From Discostella pseudostelligera (taxonomy: Eukaryota > Bacillariophyta > Thalassiosirophyceae > Thalassiosirales > Thalassiosiraceae), in NCBI GenBank assembly GCA_036940085.1, contig JALLBK010000425.1, positions 1-17,248 of the forward strand: a stretch of DNA of 17,248 bases, given 5' to 3'. The notes beneath the pieces were generated by a model, which saw only the letters and a list, made by a program, of their open reading frames with translations, was not told the origin of the DNA and did not search any database. Position numbers and translations under genes: made by a program. Each line of letters opens with the position of its first letter. Position 1 is the stretch's first letter. Of this stretch, positions 1 through 6,898 are shown piece after piece.

Positions 1-59
1 TCAAAATGGACCTCCCTACCCTAACCTATGCAGGTTGAAATTTTTCTCCCTAAATGTAG

Positions 60-398
60 GTCAACCTATTTCTAGGTCTGCACAGGAACCAACGCACTAA
101 TGACAATCGAAACACCAACAATAACCAACACCAACAGGACACCCCACACCCCAACTCCAACCACACCAATTCCAACTACAACCCCGAACTCGTCAGGAGA
201 ACCAGACTTGACTCCATCAGAGCCCTAGGCCTCACCGACAACGCGTCTACACTAGAGATCAAACATCGATTTAGAAGATTATCACTAACCTACCATCCTG
301 ACAAATACGAACCGACACTAGGAATCTCCAAGGAAGCAGCCACCGCACACTTCCAACTCCTAAATAATGCATACACCTACTTGAGAGAAGAACACTAA
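60..398 (+). pseudogene. C-terminal J-domain (DnaJ-like) protein, 3' fragment
   Basis: This frame is open from 60 to a TAA at 396-398 (112 codons) and contains no ATG, so only the 3' end of a gene is present. The first part is Asn/Thr/Pro-rich. From about 195 it reads as a J-domain: a helix I-like ALGL, a basic helix II (EIKHRFRRLSLTY), the diagnostic HPD at 294-302, and a helix III-like segment (HFQLLNNAYTYL) just before the stop. J-domains stimulate Hsp70 ATPases, and the HPD is the essential motif. In-frame stops lie upstream at 36, 51 and 57. A CAG at about 82-84 could be an intron acceptor joining this to an upstream exon outside the window. From memory, C-terminal J-domains also occur on some diatom reverse-transcriptase proteins, so this may be the tail of a retroelement; that is inference. 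The domain call is secure, the parent gene is not. Confidence 0.75.
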
Positions 399-434
399 CC
401 AACCACCGCCACACCTAGCCTACCAAGTTGCACT

Positions 435-1439
435 TCACTCCTCCAAACTAACTCCAACCACGAGCGACATAATATCGTCGTCTGATATCGAACCACGCGC
501 ATCCGTCATCATCCTCATCAACACTGCCCCCCTATCCATACCGCGACGAGCTCGCACATCCTGCTCAGCAACCCCTGGCACAACAGACTTCCGCAGAGGC
601 ATGAGAAACCTAGCCATCACCGCCTCATCCTGCCCCTCACCGAACTCATCCAAGCACTCCCCACCACCAACCCACCAAGTCCTAGCATTGGCAACACAAA
701 ACTCCCTAGAACTAGCACCACCACCGCCCACCTTAATCCCGAACACAGCCAACAAATCAACAGGAAACCGAGCACTCCCTCCCACCCCAGCATATTTTGA
801 CTGGTGCATAAACCCCCAGTGCAAATTATGGAGGAAAATCTGATACTGCCGATCCACCCCTCCAAAATCGGCATACCTCCCACCCTGATACACCATCATT
901 GGAACCACACTACCGGGAATGGTCTCCGAGCTCATTGGCATCAACATATCACCTGGCCGCCAAGTCGAAGAGAAATACTCATGGGCAATATACCCGCCCC
1001 CCCAGGTATCATCAACGACGTACGAAAGCCCAATCACATTCTCCATAAAGACAGCCAGAGGAGACCCCACACCCACCGCGGCCCTCCACACAACAGAGAA
1101 TGAATGTCTGCCACCTACCTCCAAACCCAACAAGCCCATCAAATCAGGATCGCGCCACACCGCATGATCCCACGCAACGCGCAGAATCCCCTGCACACAT
1201 CGCCCGAGAGAAACAATGCGACGCACCAACTTATGCGCAAATCCACGCCCGGTATGACTGGGAAATGGGCCCCCAGCAGCACTCGGATCTATACCTCCAA
1301 ACCGAGCGATCGCATACTCACGAGGAAATGAACCGCTTCCACCACAAAGCAGAAGCAGCCGGACCAACATTACCACCAACCTCATCAAACCTGACTTTGG
1401 ACTGGATGCAAAGTCACGCATACAACGACCACTCTCCAT
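435..1439 (-). CDS. Orphan 334-aa protein, convergent with the J-domain fragment
   Basis: I do not recognise this protein. The frame is open for 334 codons from an ATG at 1437-1439 (minus strand) to a TGA at 435-437. Base composition changes at about 1440, which supports this start over the non-ATG extension to 1460. The long open frame, the strong G/T third-position preference and the sensible spread of Trp, Tyr, Asp and Gly argue for real coding. There is a hydrophobic patch near residues 20-35 (LMRLVVMLVRLLLLCG) that could be a signal anchor. The remainder looks globular and is rich in Gly, Met and Trp (DDTWGGGYIAHEYF, FLHNLHWGFMHQS, ARTWWVGGG). The C-terminus is basic, then acidic. It ends 36 bp from the stop of the J-domain frame in a tail-to-tail arrangement and shares that fragment's strand composition skew. 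It could be a viral or transposon protein or a host orphan. Confidence 0.55.
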   Translation of the reverse strand: MESGRCMRDFASSPKSGLMRLVVMLVRLLLLCGGSGSFPREYAIARFGGIDPSAAGGPFPSHTGRGFAHKLVRRIVSLGRCVQGILRVAWDHAVWRDPDLMGLLGLEVGGRHSFSVVWRAAVGVGSPLAVFMENVIGLSYVVDDTWGGGYIAHEYFSSTWRPGDMLMPMSSETIPGSVVPMMVYQGGRYADFGGVDRQYQIFLHNLHWGFMHQSKYAGVGGSARFPVDLLAVFGIKVGGGGASSREFCVANARTWWVGGGECLDEFGEGQDEAVMARFLMPLRKSVVPGVAEQDVRARRGMDRGAVLMRMMTDARGSISDDDIMSLVVGVSLEE

Positions 1440-2177
1440 GAGAAATGGCCCAAAATTCAAAATTCATAACATCATCGCGCTGCCTGCTTGTTTCTGCTTG
1501 CCCCTGCTTCCTTTTTATTTTACCTGTCTCGTCTGCTTCTCACTTGCAAAACCTCAAGCCACATAGGAACCACAGGCCAAACATTAAGAATCCATACGGC
1601 GGACGGACTGTAGCATATTGTTGGCCACACGGAGGGTGGCACCGTAGCTATGACACCTATTGAACCTGTATGTTGGGCATAAGGGGACAGAATTGGCGCT
1701 AAAGCTCTGTAGTAGTAAGCGATAATAACCATCACCATCACCATCACCATCACTTACTGCTTACTGCTTACCAAGAGAGAGAAGATATTATTGTAGATAG
1801 CGATGGAGAGCAAGAGATGCCACAACAAAAGCACCTTCACCTGCACCATGGCAGCCGCTCCCCCACCATAGTAGCTACCATCCATTCATCAAGGGTAAGG
1901 TACGCTTTATGAAAATAACCACCCAATAAGGCTCTCTATGCCCATGACAACATGGCACATGTGGGTGATTTTTATTTGCCTTCTTAATGGCCTGTCAGTA
2001 GTTGTATCCTTCTTGTGCTGCTGGAATAATTTATTACACCACTGCCACTGCATTATTCGTCTATTACCCCCCAACCTCTCTATCTCACTCATCATCCCAA
2101 CATCCATAACTCCACAGAACTCCCAGCGAGCCTTGACATTAATTTCTAGGTGGATGGGGGTGGCAGTAGAACCCAAC
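1440..2177. other. Intergenic region with simple repeats
   Basis: No gene is supported here. Base composition changes at about 1440 from the C-rich DNA on the left. The stretch holds a short CCATCA microsatellite and a CTTACTG repeat (listed separately). Pyrimidine-rich DNA follows up to the gene B-like relic at 2178. Open frames of up to 89 codons occur on both strands but overlap each other and have no domain-like content. Confidence 0.5.
1729..1771. repeat. CCATCA microsatellite followed by a CTTACTG repeat
   Basis: Four perfect CCATCA units run from 1729 to 1752. They are followed directly by two CTTACTG units and a partial third (1753-1771). In one frame the first block reads as eight His codons, but no open gene surrounds it. 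Confidence 0.9.
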
Positions 2178-2254
2178 TCTGATCCCTGGTCCCAGTTTTA
2201 ATGTTTGATGATAGTGTTCACTACCACTGGATTTCATCCGGAGCTAGCTGCCAC
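2178..2254 (+). pseudogene. Relic fragment of the gene B family
   Basis: This stretch aligns with the minus strand of gene B at about 16001-16075. Two 15-bp blocks are identical (ATAGTGTTCACTACC and GGAGCTAGCTGCCAC), and TCTGATCC plus TGG also match in order. The spacing between the two 15-bp blocks differs by three bases, so the shared peptide signature (DSVHY, then SSGASCH) stays in frame in both copies. Stops occur just upstream (TGA at 2180) and no start context is obvious. It is best read as a short, decayed copy of the N-terminal half of gene B, oriented opposite to the main copy. Confidence 0.65.
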
Positions 2255-2714
2255 ATCAAACCATTAAATCTGATCCAGAGATTATTTGGACTCTCTACTG
2301 TATGGAGGGCTCATGGATTGGTGAAAGATGATGATATGTGTTGCTGGACCGTTTGCCACGCTGACAAAGTGTGTACAAGCACCACCTCCCCATCCATCAT
2401 CTCACGCCACATCCCATCACCCTCCTCCATCCCCACCCATCATAGACAACTTTGCCAATGCTGCGGGTTTATGAGTCAATTTCTAGGTAAGGGGGGAATC
2501 CCTTGCAAAATTTTTCCGGCACTTTTTCTGGGTTAATTGAGTGAGGTTTTGGCACAAAATATTATTCTTCAATTAATATATAATACCGAATACTGAGGTA
2601 AGAAGGTCCACAAAATCATCGCAAAAATCACATTGTCATCATTTCTATCTTCATCCAACAATCAATCACTGTTGTATCTGTATTTGTCTCCTTACTCCTG
2701 CACAGTAGGCATGG
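2255..2714. other. Intergenic, no gene supported
   Basis: Homology to gene B fades after about 2280. A 111-codon frame continues through to 2536 but becomes low-complexity and Ser/His/Pro-rich, so I do not accept it. AT-rich DNA follows at 2550-2600 (AATTAATATATAATA). The stretch ends at the 3' end of the minus-strand zinc-finger pseudogene. Confidence 0.4.
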
Positions 2715-5025
2715 CTATTTCCTTCCCCTCCGAGGCCTTCCCCCTTTAGGAGTCTGAAAGTTGAACACAAAATCCATGGGAGCAAAGTTTTCTTTCTCAG
2801 CACGTGCCCTCACTTGCTCTGTTCTTCTCGACATGATGTCACAGAATTCTTTACTTTGTGATGCATTGGCTTGCCTCCCAGCTTCAAGGGTCGACCCCTC
2901 AAAGGATATCGTGAATTCATTGATTAATCTCCAGTGTCATACTTTGTCGCCAGGTGTCGTTACCTTCACCCGCTTAATCATTTTGAAAACCATCCTTCGC
3001 TATGGCAATTTGATTACTAAGAACAAGTGGACAGCTGTCTTCTGGGTCTATGGATAACACAGTGGCTCTCACTAGTCCTCGTTGATCTCCAAATACAAAT
3101 GGAGATTTAAAGAACTCAATCTCATCGCCAACATGTATGGGTTCAGCGCTAGTTCCATCATCATTCACGTCAAATGGATCAGCTATAGAACTTTGACAAC
3201 TTGAATTTTTCGAGGTTGTGCTCCTGCAGTCATCGTCGCTCTCAAATGGAATTGGTACATCATAATTGTACGTCTTTTGCGGAGTCAGTGCTGCATCGTC
3301 ACCCCACCCAGGGAGCTTTGCCATCATGTCATCAGCTTGGCCTCGTAAGCATCGCCTTGCTGTCCAGCCTGCTTTATGATTAATGGTTTCATCATAAACA
3401 AACTTGATTTTCACAGTAATCATCCGATTCATGACTGTCCCAGAAATCCAAACTCTACCATATCCGGCCATTACTACTGCATCTTTACCAAGAATGCTGA
3501 TACAGAATATCATTCCTGGCAATTGGTCTAGAGGCATTCCTCGCACGTGTGATGCTTCGTGTATCACAAAATTGGCTTTGTAGAGTCCTGCGGAAGTGAT
3601 TGAAATACTCTGTTTGCATCACCACCTGCTGGGCCATAGGAGAAAGGCATCGTTGACATTATTCTTTCCCTCAGCAAATCTTCTTGATCTGGGTTTGTAT
3701 TCCTGAGCAATGTCTCTCTACTTCTCCCAGTCAACTCGCACCTTTTGTCACAGTAAGTGTAGTTGTGATTATCATTGCAGAACTGGCAGTGTTTGAATGC
3801 ACCAACCTTACCATTGACCACAATTGCTTCATCATTGCTCATAATCATCTGAGACAACCCAGATTTTTGGAGATTTTTATCAACACGCTTCTTTGCTGCA
3901 TCTCCTGCAGCCTCACGAGCAGACTTCAACCTTTTCTGTTTTTGTTTTCGAATCGATTGCGCACAGGGGATGTCGATTGAGGTATCAGGGTGGTTGTGCA
4001 GATGAAAATACTTTATCAAGCTCGAGCAGTAATGCCTCCACAGCAAATTTCTGTGACTCTTCCAATCTTGAGTAGTGTGCAATGAATGATTGCATCCTCG
4101 TAGAATACTCGCTTTGATTCATGGGAGAAATTCAGCTAGTTAACATGCGGAGGTGGCCAGGAACAGCATCAGGTTCTTCAAAGTTGTTGGTTGAATTATC
4201 TTGTTCCATGTCGTCATCCTCTTCATGTTCTGTGGATGTCAGATATGTGATTGGCTCTCTGTCGTAGTCTAAGATCTTATCAATTGCTGATGGTTCTTGC
4301 TCGATCCAACCATGTAATGATCCACTCACACACTCTCGAAACATGTGGCGAGGTTCGAAGAATGTTTTATCGAACCCAATTGCCTTGATCTCATGAACAC
4401 ACATTTCTTGGTGAGCTACTCGTTCTCTGCAATTGCAACGGAATGATGAAGTGGCACACAGTCTCCATGTAAGTGCATCCTCATGTCGAGTGGACTTGGG
4501 CATCCCATAAATTGAGGTATTGCCATTTTGCTGCTGCATGACCATCTTTGTCAGGGCGTTTACTCCTGCCTTTCGACAATGCCTTCAGCTTAATGTGGAG
4601 TTGCAACCAACACCTAGATGACCGCCAACATAATTTCTTGTGGTGTCCATCGTACCACGTCTATTGCAATAGATGGAGGTAGAATCTTTGGTGATGACGA
4701 AACCACGAACTCTTGCCACCAGATCCTCAAGTGCATCATCTAGAAGTCCATCTCGTTTGGCCCAAACCTCGTTGTCCTTGAAAAGCTCATGTGCATAGAC
4801 ATCGAGACTGATTGTATTATCATATTCAGATGAAGCAGGGTTGCATTTTCTCAGGAACAATGCACTATTGTACTCAGTAACTACCCCTGTTCTTGTAATG
4901 ACTTGTTCTTTGTATGCCTTTGGACGATAGGCACACTGTCCATATGTTTTTACTTGAATTGCAAGGGAGACAGAAGAATCTATCGTATTATCAGGTGGAA
5001 GAGAAGGTACAGCTAGGGTGTCCAT
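2715..5025 (-). pseudogene. Decayed zinc-finger protein (SWIM-like, zinc knuckle, AT-hook), probably transposon-derived
   Basis: Successive minus-strand frames read as one protein of about 770 residues. It starts at an ATG at 5023-5025 and ends at a TAG at 2715-2717. In order it shows: a segment with IYCNRRG and GGHLGVGC followed by IKLKAL, resembling FLYWCH/WRKY-GCM1 DNA-binding fingers; a SWIM-like CNC-x9-CVH motif at about 4394-4440; an acidic stretch; a predicted coiled coil (about 3990-4122); a Lys/Arg-rich helix; a knuckle-like C-x2-C-x3-H-x4-C (about 3735-3800); and an AT-hook-like GGRPRRGRK at the C-terminus. Lesions are a short out-of-frame excursion around the TGA at 4585-4587, TGAs at 4132-4134 and 2937-2939, and frame changes near 3985, 3570 and 2977. 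Combinations of this kind are known from MULE and KDZ-type transposases, but I see no catalytic DDE/D core. It could also be an accessory or domesticated protein. Confidence 0.6.
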
Positions 5026-5213
5026 GATGGTCCTTTCAAAGTATTCTTGCTATGTCAATGTCGTGGAAGTCGTTGTTAGTTGTTTGTTGATCGTCGTCGT
5101 AGTAGTAGTATTTTGATGTCTATGTTGATGTCAGTAGAAGTAAATGTCGAACGTTGATGTAAGAGATGTTGATGTCAATGTCAATATTGTCGTTTTTCGT
5201 CATGTATGTACTT
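5026..5213. repeat. Degenerate GATGTC-type repeats upstream of the zinc-finger pseudogene
   Basis: This region would hold the 5' flank of the minus-strand pseudogene. It contains scattered imperfect GATGTC and GATGTT words (for example 5114-5200) and a run of GTC/GTA trinucleotides at about 5080-5112. It grades into the perfect hexamer array that follows. No promoter elements can be assigned. Confidence 0.5.
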
Positions 5214-5309
5214 GATGTCGATGTCGATGTCGATGTCGATGTCGATGTCAATGTCAATGTCAATGTCAATGTCAATGTCAATGTCGATGTCGATGTCGAT
5301 GTCGATGTC
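5214..5309. repeat. Hexamer minisatellite (GATGTC)6(AATGTC)6(GATGTC)4
   Basis: Sixteen perfect hexamer units form a 96-bp array. Units 1-6 are GATGTC, units 7-12 are AATGTC and units 13-16 are GATGTC. The G/A variant is sorted into a central block instead of being scattered, as expected from replication slippage of a variant unit. In one plus frame it encodes Asp-Val and Asn-Val dipeptides, but I do not regard that frame as a gene. Confidence 0.95.
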
Positions 5310-5410
5310 AAAATATTTCAATGTCCTCGTAATAAAAAATGCTATTTGATGTCGTTGGGTGTTGTCTTTCTAGTTATTGCCGATATAGAGTATTATGTTT
5401 TGATGGTGGC

Positions 5411-5448
5411 TGTTGTCGTCAGCATTGTTGTAGTAAACAATGACAACA
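5411..5448. repeat. Imperfect inverted repeat (hairpin)
   Basis: TGTTGTC with ATTGTT at the left (5411-5429) pairs with AACAATGACAACA at the right (5436-5448). The outer TGTTGT/ACAACA arms are of TG...CA type, so this may lie near the left end of the copia LTR. That remains unproven because no second LTR is present. Confidence 0.45.
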
Positions 5449-5509
5449 GAGAAGATGTGCCGCCAGAGCAGCAGCTGAAAGAAAACCTCTCTCTCTACAT
5501 AATCCGGAA

Positions 5510-5722
5510 TTTTGGGACAAAGGTACTATTCCTACGTACCGGAGTAGTGCCACGTGGCCTAAAAGTGGGAGAGTTTGTCCCACTTTTGCCAAACTGTGCG
5601 CCACAACTTTTGTGAAGTCCCCTTGCTTTCACCGCGGTGATCAAACATGCTGCGGCACAGTTTGGCAAAATTGGGACAACTTGTCCCACCCACCTCCAGC
5701 GAGAGTTGTACTATTCCTACGT
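5510..5722. repeat. Nested direct and inverted repeat block, candidate LTR promoter region
   Basis: Several structures overlap here. The 15-mer GTACTATTCCTACGT occurs twice in direct orientation (5523-5537 and 5708-5722). A near-perfect 26-bp inverted repeat pairs 5577-5602 with 5652-5677 around a 49-bp loop. Small hairpins sit on the shoulders: GTGGGA/TCCCAC at 5566-5584 and GGGACA-ACT-TGTCCC at 5674-5688. A palindromic GCCACGTGGC containing a G-box (CACGTG) lies at about 5549-5558. The block is upstream of the copia Gag frame, where a 5' LTR would be. LTR ends cannot be set without the 3' copy, and the block could be an unrelated foldback element. Confidence 0.6.
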
Positions 5723-5860
5723 GGCTATTTTTGGCGCCAAGCTCAATTGGCTTGAGTGGCACTTGGCACGTCATATTATTACCAAGCATTCAAATAATGC
5801 AATCTGTTGGTCTGTCCTTCGGCCAGCGCCATTGTCCCAGCCATGCAAATTGCAGCTCAC

Positions 5861-5866
5861 AATAAA
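5861..5866 (+). promoter_or_regulatory. AATAAA, possible LTR polyadenylation signal
   Basis: A canonical AATAAA hexamer lies just upstream of the open Gag frame (from 5888). In an LTR this is where an R-region signal would be expected. A single hexamer is weak evidence and no TATA box is clear upstream. Confidence 0.3.
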
Positions 5867-5989
5867 GTAAAGCTCCAATAGTCATGAGCCATTTCCGCTT
5901 CGCTCCTAGGGTGGTCGATTGCCAGCAACACTCCCACCCCTGAGGACGTGACTTCCTCTACGCACTCGGGCTCCCGTGTCCTTGAAGGG

Positions 5990-6898
5990 ATGCTTCAAGG
6001 GGTGCCCGCTTCCCCCGCGGCTCGCGGCGTGGAACCGCCACCATATGCGGTTCTCTTCGTCTCCCGCGCTGCCGATGTGCTTGGCGACGGCGCCGCCAAT
6101 AGTGGCTGCATCTTCATCGGGCTACATCAACAACCACCTGCCCTTCACGCCATCGCGTGGTTTTGTCACCACGGCTTCACCTACAAGATGCGACTTTTTC
6201 CTTCTGAGGCCGCTGCATTCACTGCCTACCCACAGGCACATGTTGGTGTTGGTGATGACGTACGTGCAGCAGGTCGGGATATTATTGAGAGAGAGCGTGC
6301 TGCTGCCGACGAGGCGGCAGCGTTGGAGAGAGCTGCTGCCGCCGAGGCTGCAGCACTAGCTAGAGAGAGGGCTGCTGCCGCCGAGGCTGCAGTGAGGGAG
6401 CAGGCTGCTGCTGCCGAGGCCGCAGTACTACTGGCGGGGAATGCTGCCACCGAGGCTGCAGGTGTGGCTGCTGACGATGCCACATCCTCCCAAGTCCATC
6501 ATCCTCCCCTCCCTCCCCAGGATCCTCCATCACAGGCCTTTGCGGTGCCAAGCCCACAGGCCAGCCTTGCCTACTCCTCCGTATCCATTACCACTTCTTC
6601 CAGTATCCGTCGACCTTTGGAGCCTGACGCATTGACTGCTGATGATATTAATATCACCCCCTACCATCAACATGAGGGGCATCCAGGGCTCTTTGCCCCA
6701 ACTACCTATTACCCATCATCGTATTATTCACCCCCCTCATCATCTACATGGGGGGCATCCATCCATGATCAATATCATGCACCCCCTCCACTCCCCTCGT
6801 CATGGGGGGCACCCTTGGACCCCTGGTCCTCCTCCGAATCTGTCCATCCCAGCCCCCTCTTCCTCAGCTGTGTCGGTAACATCCACCCCTACTTTTGA
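5990..6898 (+). pseudogene. gag: Copia Gag, N-terminal part (frameshifted)
   Basis: The frame is open from 5888 to a stop at 6896-6898. The first ATG in frame is at 5990, and the extension to 5888 has no ATG. The first 100 residues contain a compact segment (ALHAIAWFCHHGFTYKMRLF) of unknown role. An Ala/Glu/Arg-rich region (about 6270-6480) follows, with repeated units such as RERAAADEAAALERAAAAEA, likely a long coiled coil for Gag assembly. After it comes a Pro/Ser/His-rich linker. Near 6820-6870 the coding signal moves to the frame that carries the rest of Gag-Pol. A one-base insertion in the C/T-rich stretch explains this most simply. The last 15-20 residues of this frame are out-of-frame sequence. 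Since both halves belong to Gag, programmed frameshifting is less likely than a mutation or a sequencing error. Confidence 0.7.

Noticed and set aside
601..1441. Plus-strand ORFs of 75-113 codons opposite the orphan gene
   Set aside because: They overlap each other in different frames and are His/Pro/Thr-rich by composition. The minus frame is continuous across all of them.
1731..1754. Eight consecutive CAT/CAC codons suggesting a His-tag or vector contamination
   Set aside because: It is a CCATCA microsatellite with no surrounding gene, linker or vector sequence.
2201..2536. 111-codon plus ORF as an intact gene
   Set aside because: Only the first 18 codons match gene B; the rest is low-complexity with no homology I can see.
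5214..5309. CRISPR-like array
   Set aside because: Units are 6 bp with no spacers.
5166..5615. Open frame of 149 codons with Asp-Val repeats
   Set aside because: It consists largely of the hexamer minisatellite, starts in degenerate repeat and ends in the hairpin block. No protein-like sequence outside the repeat.
6642..6829. First part of the long copia frame as coding from its ATG
   Set aside because: Over this interval the upstream Gag frame has the better coding signal. This frame is His/Pro/Ile junk until about 6830.
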